Positions 25,327 through 33,890 are shown, numbered from the stretch's first letter. The stretch: 64,000 bases of DNA from Aquincola tertiaricarbonis (GCF_023573145.1 NZ_CP097635.1:2232001-2296000); one strand, 5' to 3'. Translations and numbers: made by a program. Notes: generated from the letters alone by a model not told the origin.

Positions 25327-27156
25327 CTATTCGGCGCTGCCGGCCGCAGGCGCGGCGGGCAGGTGATCCGGCGGCAGGCCGGCCTGCTGGCGCTCGAACA
25401 TGCGCTGCAGCAGGGCTTCGTAGTCGCGGGCGTAGCGCGTCGTGTCGAAGAGGGGCAGGCGCAGGCGTTCTTCCCGCAGGTGCTGCTGCAGCGTGCGCAA
25501 GGCCTCGGGCTTGTGGGCCAGGGCCACCGCCATGCGCACGTAGGTGGCCTCGTCGGCACAGGCCATCTGCGGCAGGCCGCAGGCCGTCACCAGGCTGGCG
25601 GCCACGCGGCTGGCGAAGGTGTCGCCGGGCACGGTGAGCACCGGCACACCGGCCCACAGCGCCTCGCTGGCGGTGGTGTGGGCATTGCAGGGCCAGGTGT
25701 CCAGGAAGAGGTCGGCCTGCTGCAGGCGCGCGATGTGCTGGTGCAGTGGCGCCTTCTCGGCAAACACCAGCCGCTCGGGCGCGATGCCGCGGGCCGCGAA
25801 GGCCTGCACCAGGTTGCGCTGGCCATGGTCGTTCCAGCTCAGCAGCCACATCACCGTGTGCGGTGCCTGCGTCATCACCTGCGCCCACAGGTCCACCATC
25901 GCCGGCAGGAACTTGTAGCTCTGGTTGAAGCAGCACAGCACGACGGCGTCTTCCGGCAGGCCCAGTTCCGAGCGCGAAGGCGCCGGCGGCAGGGCGCGCC
26001 GGCTGTCATTGGGCTGGTAGCTGGCCGGCATCTGGGCGATGCGTTCGGTGTAATGCGGCGCGTGTTCCAGCGGCGTCACCACCGGGTCGCCGATCACGTA
26101 GTCCAAGAAGTGCGCGCCGGTGGTGCCGGGGTAGCCGAGGAAGCTCACCTGCACTGGCGCCGGCCGCATGGCCAGCAGCTCGAAGCGCGTCTGCCGGGTG
26201 TGGCCCTTGAGGTCGATCGCGATGTCGATGCCGTCGGCCCGCAGGCGGCGGGCGATGGCCTCATGGGTGAAGGTGCTCACGTCCACGAAGTGATCGCCGG
26301 CGGCGCGCACCCGGGCGCCGATGGCGCTGCCGTCGTCCGCGCCGTGCGAGTACAGGAAGACTTCGAAGCGCTGCTGGTCGCGCCGCTCCAGCAGTTCGGT
26401 GACCAGCATCGCCGTGGCATGGTTCTGGAAGTCGGCCGACAGGTAGCCCAGGCGGATGCGGCCCGGCGCACGCGGCCCCGTTGGCGGCAGCGCCTGCAGG
26501 TGGCGGGTGGTGTGGGCGGTGAAGCCCTCGGCCAGCCGGCGCTGGCGCATCGCGCCGGCCGGCAGCGCCAGCAGCGAGAAGGGCGTCAGGTTGCCGATGG
26601 TCTGGGGCGTCGCGTGGTCCACGCAGTCGAACAGGTCGGTGATGTCCTGGTCCAGGGCGTCCCAATCGCAGGCCTGCATGCGGGCCGACACCAGCTGTGG
26701 CAGTGCCAGCGCCCGCACGCCGCCCTCGCGGTCCACCGTGATGGCGGTGCGGAAGCAGACGCTGGCTTCCTTGTCGCGGTGCAGGTTCTTGAAGGCCAGG
26801 CCCATGCGGTAGTGGGTGATGGCGTGGCTAATGTCCTGCGTCACCGCCTGGATGTACAGCGGGATGGCTTCCTGCGGTCGCAGGTCGAGCAGCAGCGCGG
26901 TGCCGTGGGCCGAGAGGAAGTCGGCGCTGCGCGGCACGCCGGCCGGCAGCGAGGCATACACCTCGGCCGCCTCGCGGTGGCGGTTCTGGCGGCTCAGGCA
27001 TTCGGCCTGCAGCGCGCAGGCCAGTGCATGCGTGGGCGCCAGTCGGCGCACCTGCCGGAAGGCTTCGGCGGCCTGCTCCCAGCGGGCGGCTTTCATGGCG
27101 TCGATGCCGGCCTGCCAGTGGCGTTCGGCAGGGGAGGCGGTTGCGTGGGCGTTCAT
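25327..27156 (-). CDS. TPR / SPINDLY-family O-glycosyltransferase, FlmG-like
   Basis: A 609-residue protein with TPR-like helices at about 10-170 and a GT41 (OGT/SPINDLY) catalytic region at about 210-590: IRLGYLSADFQNHATA, DIAIDLKGHTRQTRFE, VQVSFLGYPGTTGAHFLDY, CCFNQSYKFLP, LFLDTWPCNAHTTASEALWAGVPVLT. The start at 27156 gives MNAHATASPAERHW; the frame is open to 27258 but without homology. Cytoplasmic TPR-GT proteins of this type (FlmG of Caulobacter) move pseudaminic acid onto flagellin. Its place between the pse island and a flagellin gene strongly suggests the same job. Confidence 0.88.
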   Translation of the reverse strand: MNAHATASPAERHWQAGIDAMKAARWEQAAEAFRQVRRLAPTHALACALQAECLSRQNRHREAAEVYASLPAGVPRSADFLSAHGTALLLDLRPQEAIPLYIQAVTQDISHAITHYRMGLAFKNLHRDKEASVCFRTAITVDREGGVRALALPQLVSARMQACDWDALDQDITDLFDCVDHATPQTIGNLTPFSLLALPAGAMRQRRLAEGFTAHTTRHLQALPPTGPRAPGRIRLGYLSADFQNHATAMLVTELLERRDQQRFEVFLYSHGADDGSAIGARVRAAGDHFVDVSTFTHEAIARRLRADGIDIAIDLKGHTRQTRFELLAMRPAPVQVSFLGYPGTTGAHFLDYVIGDPVVTPLEHAPHYTERIAQMPASYQPNDSRRALPPAPSRSELGLPEDAVVLCCFNQSYKFLPAMVDLWAQVMTQAPHTVMWLLSWNDHGQRNLVQAFAARGIAPERLVFAEKAPLHQHIARLQQADLFLDTWPCNAHTTASEALWAGVPVLTVPGDTFASRVAASLVTACGLPQMACADEATYVRMAVALAHKPEALRTLQQHLREERLRLPLFDTTRYARDYEALLQRMFERQQAGLPPDHLPAAPAAGSAE

Positions 27157-27258
27157 GCGGCAGTCGAAGGTTCGGCGCCAGTCTAGGCAGCGGACCAGCG
27201 GTGGCATGGACGAAACAGGCCGGCAAACCGCGGCCAATCCGGCGTTGTGCCGCCTCAT

Positions 27259-27284
27259 GAAAAAAGCCAGCCCGAAGGCTGGCT
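27259..27284 (-). terminator. intrinsic terminator of flagellin copy 2
   Basis: On the minus strand an 8-bp stem AGCCAGCC / GGCTGGCT with a four-base loop is followed by a run of T. Its stem matches that of flagellin copy 1, so the duplication includes the terminator core. Confidence 0.85.
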
Positions 27285-27316
27285 CTTGGTGATGCGAAGG
27301 CGGTGCCTTCGGGCGA

Positions 27317-28222
27317 TCAGTTCAGCAGCGACAGGGCGAGCTGGCTCATGCTGGACGATTGCTTGAGCATCGAGGTGCCGGCCTGCAGCAGCAGCTGCTT
27401 GCTGGTCATGTTGGCGGTTTCGCTGGCGTAGTCCACATCGGTGATGCGGCTCTTGGCGGCAGCGGTGTTGGTGCTCATGTTCGACAGGTTGTTGTAGACG
27501 TGGTCCAGGCGGTTGGACGCAGCACCCAGGGCCGAGCGGACGGTCGAGACATCCTTGATGGCGGTGTCGATCAGGGCGATGGTGGCGTTGGGCGAGCTGG
27601 TCAGCTCGGTGCCCACGCTGCCGGCGCCTGCCGTCGAGTCGTAGGTGGAGCTGATCAGGCCGAGCGAGCCGGAGTCGGCCGTCAGGCTGTTGGCGGCGGT
27701 CGAGATGTTGACCAGCATCGTTTCGGTGTTGGCCGCGCCGATCTGGAAGGTCACGCCGGTGGTCGCCGAGAACTTGCTCACGGACATGGCGCCGGCCGAC
27801 ACGCCGGTGCCGAACAGCTTTTCACCACCGAAGGAGGTGTTGGAGACGATGTTCTTGAGTTCGGAGCCCAGGGCGTCGTACTCGGCCTGCATGGCGGTCT
27901 TGTCGTCGGCGGTGGCCGAGCCGTTGGAGGCTTCGGTGGCCAGGTCCTTCATGCGCAGCAGGATGTTGGTGACTTCGTCGAAGGCGCCTTCGGCCGTCTG
28001 CATCATGGAGATGCCGTTCTGCGTGTTGCGCATGGCCACGCTCATGCCGCGGGTCTGGGCGTCCAGGCGGGTGGCGATCTGCAGGCCGGCGGCGTCGTCC
28101 ATCGCGCTGTTGATGCGATAGCCGGTGCCCAGGCGGGTCAGCGAGGTGGACAGGCCGCGCTGCGTGTTGGTCACGGCGCTGGTGGTCGACAGGGCGGCGG
28201 AATTGGTGTGAAGGCTCAGCAT
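27317..28222 (-). CDS. fliC: flagellin, copy 2
   Basis: A 301-residue filament subunit, the same length as copy 1 and in the same orientation. Only residues 141, 143, 144, 145, 155, 165 and 166 differ (T-V, T-A, A-G, S-A, G-T, S-N, S-T). Outside the stretch coding for these the DNA has only a handful of silent changes, which points to recent duplication or gene conversion. GGAG stands six bases before the ATG. It is probably monocistronic, with its own promoter and terminator, and lies 160 bases downstream of the TPR/GT41 gene's start. Confidence 0.97.
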   Translation of the reverse strand: MLSLHTNSAALSTTSAVTNTQRGLSTSLTRLGTGYRINSAMDDAAGLQIATRLDAQTRGMSVAMRNTQNGISMMQTAEGAFDEVTNILLRMKDLATEASNGSATADDKTAMQAEYDALGSELKNIVSNTSFGGEKLFGTGVSAGAMSVSKFSATTGVTFQIGAANTETMLVNISTAANSLTADSGSLGLISSTYDSTAGAGSVGTELTSSPNATIALIDTAIKDVSTVRSALGAASNRLDHVYNNLSNMSTNTAAAKSRITDVDYASETANMTSKQLLLQAGTSMLKQSSSMSQLALSLLN

Positions 28223-28276
28223 GTCAGGCTCCGAAATTCAGTGGGAGGCGGGGCAATCAGTCGCCCTCACCGGTAC

Positions 28277-28305
28277 AAGACGACCGGCCGGCGGTCTGGC
28301 TTAAG
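28277..28305 (-). promoter_or_regulatory. candidate sigma-28 (FliA) promoter of flagellin copy 2
   Basis: On the minus strand CTTAAG is followed after exactly 15 bases by GTCGTCTT, the same layout as at copy 1. The flanks of the two promoters have diverged while the elements and spacing are kept, which supports function. Confidence 0.5.
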
Positions 28306-28362
28306 CCCGGCTGACGCCGGACCTGCATCCCCGCGCCCGCCCGTGACGGATTGCACGGACCG

Positions 28363-29586
28363 CTACTTGAGCGGTGCCAGCCACAGCCGGTCCAGGTCCT
28401 TGAAGCGCCAGGCCTCGGGCGATTCGATGCCGGTGATCTTGTCGTCGGCCTTGGGGTCGGCCAGGTCCAGCTCGAAGGGTTCGAGCGCGTGGCGCTCGGC
28501 CACTGAATAGAAGACGGCCACCTTGGGCTGCAGCAGCGAGGCCAGCCCCTGGCTGCGCACCACGGCCAGCCGCTCCGAGCGCAGCCGCACCAGCGAGCCG
28601 TTGGGGTAAACGCCCACCGACTTGACGAAGGCCTGGAACACACGCGGATCGAACTGGCCCTTGGTGTGGGCCAGGTGGCTCATCGCTTCGGCCGGGTCCC
28701 AGGGCGCGTGGTAGGGCCGGCGCGAGGTCACCGCGTCGTACACGTCGCACACCGCGGCCATGCGCGAGAACAGGCTGATGCCGTCACCCGACAGCCGGTC
28801 GGGGTAGCCGGCGCCGTCCACGCGCTCATGGTGGTGCAGCGCCACGTCGATGACGGCGGGGCTGAAGCCGCCGGCTTCCAGCAGCAGTTGCTGGCCGTGG
28901 CGCACATGGGCCTGGAACTGGGCCTGCTCGGCATCGCTCAGGCGTCCGGGCTTGTCGTGCAGCTCGGCCGGCATGCGGGTCTTGCCGATGTCCAGCATCA
29001 GGCCAGCCAGCGCGGCCTCGCGCGTCTGCTCGGGCGTCAGGCCCATGGTGCGCGAGAGCGAGGCCATCAGCGCACACACCGCCACCGCATGCATGTAGGC
29101 ATAGCTGTTGGCGGTTTTCAGGCGGGCCAGGCTGGTCAGCGTGGTGGGGTTTTGCGCCACCGAGTCGATGACTTCCTGCACCACCGGCACGCAGTGCTCG
29201 GCATCGATGGCATGGCCCATGCGGGCTTCGTGGAACAGTTCGTGCACCACGGCCATCGAGCGTTCGCACAGCGAGGCGGCCTGGCGGTAGTCGGGGCCGG
29301 CGGCGGGCAGCAGCACGCTGGCGGGTGGGGGCGGCCGCGGCGTTTCTTCGGCCAGCGGCGCCGGCGCCGTCACCTCGGGCGTGGCGATCGGTTCGGCCGG
29401 CACGTCCAGCCCGCGCGAGGTGTCGATCACCAGGTCGGGGATGCCGCTGTCCAGCACCTTGGCCAGCGTCTTGTCGTCGCTCAGCAGGAACTTGCTGCGC
29501 CAGAAAGGATGCGACATCCACGAACCGCCCAGTTCGTGGATGAACATGCCGATGCGCAGCTGTGCGGGAGTGATACGTTTGAGCAC
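28363..29586 (-). CDS. DUF3391/HD-GYP domain protein with altered HD motif
   Basis: A 407-residue cyclic-di-GMP turnover or effector protein. The N-terminal DUF3391 domain (about 1-110, LKRITPAQLRIGMFIHELGGSW) precedes an HD-GYP domain (about 150-345). The GYP part is intact (HHHERVDGAGYPDRL), but the HD signature reads GLMLDIGKTRMP: a Leu (codon CTG) replaces the metal-binding His of GLLHDIGK. Phosphodiesterase activity may be lost or changed. GTG at 29586 is chosen because it lines up with the start of the related gene at 38199. It is followed by flagellin copy 2, so a role in motility control is plausible. Confidence 0.88.
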   Translation of the reverse strand: MLKRITPAQLRIGMFIHELGGSWMSHPFWRSKFLLSDDKTLAKVLDSGIPDLVIDTSRGLDVPAEPIATPEVTAPAPLAEETPRPPPPASVLLPAAGPDYRQAASLCERSMAVVHELFHEARMGHAIDAEHCVPVVQEVIDSVAQNPTTLTSLARLKTANSYAYMHAVAVCALMASLSRTMGLTPEQTREAALAGLMLDIGKTRMPAELHDKPGRLSDAEQAQFQAHVRHGQQLLLEAGGFSPAVIDVALHHHERVDGAGYPDRLSGDGISLFSRMAAVCDVYDAVTSRRPYHAPWDPAEAMSHLAHTKGQFDPRVFQAFVKSVGVYPNGSLVRLRSERLAVVRSQGLASLLQPKVAVFYSVAERHALEPFELDLADPKADDKITGIESPEAWRFKDLDRLWLAPLK

Positions 29587-29714
29587 GCCTTGCAGCTTGC
29601 CGTCAAATGGCCTGCGGCGATCGCCGGAGAAACGCGGGTGGCGCGGCCCGCTTTGGTGGATCTGCGCTGCGCAGGACAATGCGCAGGGCCAACACCCCGC
29701 CTGCCACTGCTGCC

Positions 29715-30362
29715 ATGTTCGGTACCCAGGATCTCGCGCTCTTCATCGTCTCCGGACTGCTGCTCAACATCACGCCGGGGCCGGATTCGTTGCTCATCAT
29801 GTCGCGCAGCGCCAGCCAGGGCTGGCGCGCGGGCTCGGCCGCGGCCTTGGGCGTGGGCACCGGCACGCTGGTGCATGTGCTGGCCGCGGCGCTGGGGCTG
29901 TCCACGCTGCTGGCGGCTTCGTCCACCGCTTTCACCGTGGTCAAGCTGGTGGGGGCGGCCTACCTGGTGTACATCGGCTTGGCGCTGCTGCTGCGGCGCG
30001 GCGCATCGGCTGCGGCCGCAGCGCCGGCAGCGCCGGCAGCGCCGGTGGCGCCGCTGAGCTGGCGGCGCATCTGGTTCCAGGGCTTTCTCACCAACGTGCT
30101 CAATCCCAAGGTGGCCGTGTTCTTCCTGGCCTTCGTGCCGCAGTTCATCGCCCATGACGCGCCCAACAAGGCACTGGCCTTCATCGTGCTGGGCTGCATC
30201 TTCAACTTCAACGCCATGCTGTGGTGCCATTTCCTGGCGGTGTCGTCGGCGCTGGCCAGCCGGCGGGTGCAGGCCAGCCACCGTGTGACGCTGTGGCTCA
30301 ACCGCGCCATCGGCGCGATGTTCCTGGGCTTCGGCCTGCGGCTGGCGCTGTCGCCGCGCTGA
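29715..30362 (+). CDS. LysE/RhtB-family amino-acid exporter
   Basis: Inner-membrane exporter of 215 residues with about six hydrophobic segments. The family opening is clear: LFIVSGLLLNITPGPDSLLIMSRSA, then GVGTGTLVHVLAAALG, and later FQGFLTNVLNPKVAVFFLAF. The start at 29715 matches the family N-terminus; a longer frame to 29607 overlaps the upstream region of the HD-GYP gene. An Ala/Pro stretch near residue 100 lies in the loop between membrane segments. Substrate unknown. Divergent from the HD-GYP gene. Confidence 0.9.
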   Translation: MFGTQDLALFIVSGLLLNITPGPDSLLIMSRSASQGWRAGSAAALGVGTGTLVHVLAAALGLSTLLAASSTAFTVVKLVGAAYLVYIGLALLLRRGASAAAAAPAAPAAPVAPLSWRRIWFQGFLTNVLNPKVAVFFLAFVPQFIAHDAPNKALAFIVLGCIFNFNAMLWCHFLAVSSALASRRVQASHRVTLWLNRAIGAMFLGFGLRLALSPR

Positions 30363-30377
30363 GCGGCTGCGCAGGCC

Positions 30378-31802
30378 CTACAGCACCCGCCCGGGGTTCA
30401 GCAGCCCCTGCGGGTCCAGCGCCTGCTTGATCGCGCGCATCAGGCCCAGGGCCACCGGGCTCTTGCGCTCGGCCAGTTCTTCGCGCTTGAGGCGGCCGAT
30501 GCCGTGCTCGGCCGAGATGGAGCCGCCATGGGCCATCACGCCGTCGTACACCAGGGTGTTGACGGCCGGTTCATGCCGCGCCAGGAACTCGCGTGGCGAC
30601 ACCCCCGGCGGGGCCTGCACGTTGTAGTGCAGGTTGCCGTCGCCCAGGTGGCCGAAGTTCACCAGCGCCGCACCCGGAAAGGCCGCGGCCAGCGCGGCAT
30701 CGGTGGCCGCCACGAAGTCGGGGATGCGCGAGACCGGCAGCGCGATGTCGTGCTTGATGTTGGCGCCGGCGGCCGCCTGCGCCAGCGGGATGGATTCACG
30801 CAGCTGCCACAGCGCCTGCGACTGGGCCAGGCTTTCGGCCACCACCGCATCGGTGCAGCAGCCGTCGTCCAGCGCGGCTTCCATCAGCCCTTCGAACAGG
30901 CCGCGTGCATGCGCTTCCGATTCGCCGTCGGCCAGTTCCAGCAGCACCGTCCACGGCGCGCCGGGCAGCGGCTGCGGCAGCTGTGGGAAGTGCTGGCGCA
31001 CCAGATCCAGCGACAGCCGGTTCATCACCTCGAAGCCGGTGAGGCCGGCGCCCAGCCGGGCGCGTGCGCGCATCAGCAGCGCCACGCAGGCCGGCAGATC
31101 GGGGCAGGCGGCCAGTGCGGTGAGCGTGGCCACCGGCTGCGGATGCAGCTTGAGCGTGGCCGCGGTGATCACGCCCAGCGTGCCCTCGCTGCCGATGAAC
31201 AGGTCGCGCAGGTCGTAGCCGGTGTTGTCCTTGCGCAGGCCCGACAGGCCGCTCCACACCTCGCCCTGCGCCGTCACCACCTCCAGGCCCAGGCACAGCT
31301 CACGCGCATTGCCGTAGCGCAGCACCTGGGTGCCGCCGGCATTGGTGGCCAGGTTGCCGCCGATGGTGCAGCTGCCTTCGGCCGCCAGGCTCAGCGGAAA
31401 CAGCAGACCCTGCTCCGCCGCCGCCTGCTGCAGCGCCTGCAGCACGCAGCCGGCCTCGGCCGTCATCGTCAGGTTGGCGGCGTCGATCTCGCGGATGCGG
31501 TTCATGCGGCCCAGGCTCAGCACCAGCTGGCGGCCGCTGTCGTCGGGCACACCGCCACCCACCAGGCCGGTGTTGCCGCCCTGTGGCACCACGCTGGCGC
31601 CGTGGCGCGCCGCCAGGCGCAGCACCGTGGCCACTTCCTCGGTGCTGCCGGGCCGGGCCACCGCCAGCGCACGGCCGGGCCAGCGCTGTCGCCAGTCCTG
31701 CTCACGGGCGGCGGCGTCGGTGCCGGTCAGCACATGGGCGTCGCCCAGCGCGGCGCGCAGGGCGGCGGGAAGGGCCTGCAAGGTGGTGGCGTCAGCGGTC
31801 AT
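30378..31802 (-). CDS. FAD-linked oxidase (GlcD/D-2-hydroxyacid dehydrogenase type)
   Basis: A 474-residue VAO-type flavoenzyme that oxidises a D-2-hydroxy acid, such as D-lactate or D-2-hydroxyglutarate. The FAD domain shows RPGSTEEVATVLRLAARHG, VPQGGNTGLVGGGVP, EGSCTIGGNLATNAGG and FIGSEGTLGVIT; the C-terminal domain shows FGHLGDGNLHYN and the end HGIGRLKREEL, with LDPQGLLNPGRVL. No Fe-S partner (GlcF) is next to it. Start chosen at 31802 (MTADATT); seven codons more upstream are open. Converges on the LysE gene. Confidence 0.92.
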   Translation of the reverse strand: MTADATTLQALPAALRAALGDAHVLTGTDAAAREQDWRQRWPGRALAVARPGSTEEVATVLRLAARHGASVVPQGGNTGLVGGGVPDDSGRQLVLSLGRMNRIREIDAANLTMTAEAGCVLQALQQAAAEQGLLFPLSLAAEGSCTIGGNLATNAGGTQVLRYGNARELCLGLEVVTAQGEVWSGLSGLRKDNTGYDLRDLFIGSEGTLGVITAATLKLHPQPVATLTALAACPDLPACVALLMRARARLGAGLTGFEVMNRLSLDLVRQHFPQLPQPLPGAPWTVLLELADGESEAHARGLFEGLMEAALDDGCCTDAVVAESLAQSQALWQLRESIPLAQAAAGANIKHDIALPVSRIPDFVAATDAALAAAFPGAALVNFGHLGDGNLHYNVQAPPGVSPREFLARHEPAVNTLVYDGVMAHGGSISAEHGIGRLKREELAERKSPVALGLMRAIKQALDPQGLLNPGRVL

Positions 31803-31836
31803 CGTCGGCAGCTTCCAGGGCACGGTGCCGGTGGCG

Positions 31837-32250
31837 TCAGGGCCGGTCGGCGGCTGCCGACTCGGCCTGCGCCTGCTCGGCGGCGTGGCCGCGCTTCAGG
31901 CGCCAGCGCACATGCCAGGCGCAGGCGGTGAACAGCACCACGCACAGCAGCACCTGCAAGGTGGCCAGCACGGCGCTGATGCCGCTCTCGGAGGTGGCGC
32001 GCACCACACCCTCGGTGAAATACAGCCACACCAGCAGGCTCACCCAGCGGTAGGTGCGCATGCGGTACTTCAGGAAGCCGGCCAGCGGCACCGCCAGCGG
32101 CAGCACCTTCAGCGCCCAGGTGCGCTGCCCGGTGGGTGCCAGCCACAGCTCCCAGGCCAGCCCCAGCACGATGAGCGCCAGCAGGCTGGCCACGGCCAGG
32201 TTGCGGGTGAGGGCGGTGGTGCGGTCGGGCCGGGCGGGAACATCAGGCAT
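31837..32250 (-). CDS. DUF2069 membrane protein
   Basis: A 137-residue inner-membrane protein with about four hydrophobic segments (SLLALIVLGLAWELWLAP, KVLPLAVPLAGFLKYR, WVSLLVWLYFTEGVVR, LLCVVLFTACAWHVRW). The YFTEG motif is the DUF2069 hallmark. Function unknown. The start at 32250 lies only 20 bases from the divergent YihY gene, so the two share a very small control region. Confidence 0.88.
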   Translation of the reverse strand: MPDVPARPDRTTALTRNLAVASLLALIVLGLAWELWLAPTGQRTWALKVLPLAVPLAGFLKYRMRTYRWVSLLVWLYFTEGVVRATSESGISAVLATLQVLLCVVLFTACAWHVRWRLKRGHAAEQAQAESAAADRP

Positions 32251-32269
32251 GGGCTGGCATGATAGGCGC

Positions 32270-33499
32270 ATGCCCCCCGTGACCTCTGAGCGCCGACCCT
32301 GGCGCATCAGGGCCTGGCGCGCCTTGGTGGCGCTGTGCCGTTGGCCCTGGATCGACACCCTGCGCACCCTGCGCGACCGCTTCCGCGACGACCGCCTGGG
32401 CCTGACCGCCAGCAGCCTGACCTTCACCACGCTGATTGCGCTGGTGCCGCTGGTCACGGTGATGCTGGCGGTGTTCTCGGCCTTCCCGATCTTCTCGAGC
32501 TTCCAGATCTCGCTGGAGAAGTACTTCCTGCAGACCCTGGTGCCCGACAACATTGCCAAGCCGGTGCTGACGGCGGTGACCCAGTTCGCCCGCCAGGCCA
32601 CCAAGCTGGGCTCGCTGGGCCTGGTGGTGCTGCTGCTCACCGCGCTGGCCTTGATGCTCACCATCGACCGCACGCTCAACGGCATCTGGCGGGTGCGCCG
32701 GCCGCGGCCGATCGCCCAGCGCGTGCTGGTGTACTGGGCGGCCATCACGCTGGGGCCGCTGGTGCTGGGCGTCAGCCTGTCGATGAGTTCGTATGCCATC
32801 TCGTCCAGCCGCGGCCTGGTGGGGGCGATGCCCGACACCGTGAACCTGATGCTCAACCTGCTGGAGTTCGGGCTGCAGGTGGCGGCGGTGACGGGCCTTT
32901 TCCACTACGTGCCCAACACCGACGTGCGCTGGCGCCATGCGCTGGCCGGGGGCCTGTTCTGCGCGCTGGGCTTCGAGGTGGCCAAGAAGGTTCTGGGCCT
33001 GTACGTGAGCCTGGTGCCCACCTATTCCACGATGTACGGCGCCTTTGCCACGCTGCCCATCCTGCTGCTGTGGATGTACATCGGCTGGGTGATCGTGCTG
33101 CTGGGCGCGGTGATCGCGGCCCACGCGCCCAGCCTGTCCATGCGCATCGTGCGCCGGGTGGGGGTGCCGGGGCACCAGTTCTCACTGGCGCTGGCGGTGC
33201 TGCGGCTGTTGAGCGAAGCCCACGGCGACCAGCGCCACGGCCTCACGCTGCGGCAGCTGGCCGAGGCCTTGAGCACCGATCCGCTGCTGGTGGAAACCGT
33301 GGTGGACGCCCTGGTGGCACTGGACTGGGTGGGCCGCCTGGAAGAAGAAGGCGGCCAGCGCCACGTGCTGCTGGTGGACCCGCAGCGCACGGCGCTGCAA
33401 CCGCTGGTGGACGAGCTGCTGCTGACCCCCGATCCGGTGACCGCCACCTTCCGGCGTCAGGTGGGGGTGGATGAGATGCGGTTGGGGCAGGTGTTGTGA
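32270..33499 (+). CDS. YihY-family inner membrane protein
   Basis: A 409-residue protein of the YihY/BrkB family. About six membrane segments occupy residues 30-285, with TASSLTFTTLIALVPLVTV near the start and ATLPILLLWMYIGWVIVLLGAV near the end of the membrane part. The last 110 residues form a soluble, winged-helix-like domain (LTLRQLAEALSTDP). Once mislabelled RNase BN; a transport or envelope role is likelier but unproven. ATG at 32270 is chosen because the earlier open frame overlaps the divergent DUF2069 gene. Confidence 0.9.
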   Translation: MPPVTSERRPWRIRAWRALVALCRWPWIDTLRTLRDRFRDDRLGLTASSLTFTTLIALVPLVTVMLAVFSAFPIFSSFQISLEKYFLQTLVPDNIAKPVLTAVTQFARQATKLGSLGLVVLLLTALALMLTIDRTLNGIWRVRRPRPIAQRVLVYWAAITLGPLVLGVSLSMSSYAISSSRGLVGAMPDTVNLMLNLLEFGLQVAAVTGLFHYVPNTDVRWRHALAGGLFCALGFEVAKKVLGLYVSLVPTYSTMYGAFATLPILLLWMYIGWVIVLLGAVIAAHAPSLSMRIVRRVGVPGHQFSLALAVLRLLSEAHGDQRHGLTLRQLAEALSTDPLLVETVVDALVALDWVGRLEEEGGQRHVLLVDPQRTALQPLVDELLLTPDPVTATFRRQVGVDEMRLGQVL

Positions 33500-33506
33500 G
33501 CGTCGG

Positions 33507-33890
33507 TCACAGCGCTACGAACTCCACGTGAGGGCCGTAGGCACCGAGGACGTTGTCGGCCGTCAGCAGTCGCAGCGGCTCACCCATCGCCTGGGCCACC
33601 AGCAGGCGGTCGAACGGGTCGCGGTGCACGTGAGGCAAGCCGACCAGCTGCCGCACGTGGGCAAAGGTGATCTGGATTTCTTTGAAGCCGCTGCTCAGGC
33701 ATTCATCGCGCACCTCTTGCGCGTCGGCCTGCAGCTTGCCGATGGCGTGCTTGATGGCGATTTCCCATAACGACGCCACGCTGAAGAAGCACTCGTTCTC
33801 CTCGTCCAGCAGGCGCGGAGTCAGCTTCTTCATTCGCTTGTCGCCACTCAAGGTCCAGAGCAGCAGCTGCGTATCCAGCAGCAGCCTCAC
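33507..33890 (-). CDS. vapC: PIN-domain toxin (VapC family)
   Basis: A 127-residue PIN ribonuclease, the toxin of a type II toxin-antitoxin pair. Acidic residues expected at the active site are present: LLLDTQLLLW (Asp6), SLWEIAIKHAIGK (Glu), DPFDRLLVAQA and LLTADNVL. This variant matches the Sll0205-like branch, which cleaves RNA. ATG overlaps the antitoxin stop by four bases, showing coupled translation. Converges closely on the YihY gene (7 bases). Confidence 0.9.
   Translation of the reverse strand: MRLLLDTQLLLWTLSGDKRMKKLTPRLLDEENECFFSVASLWEIAIKHAIGKLQADAQEVRDECLSSGFKEIQITFAHVRQLVGLPHVHRDPFDRLLVAQAMGEPLRLLTADNVLGAYGPHVEFVAL

Noticed and set aside
23797..27186. A 1129-codon plus-strand frame across the glycosylation genes
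   Set aside because: Antisense shadow of the methyltransferase-GT fusion and the TPR/GT41 gene, both with clear motifs on the minus strand.
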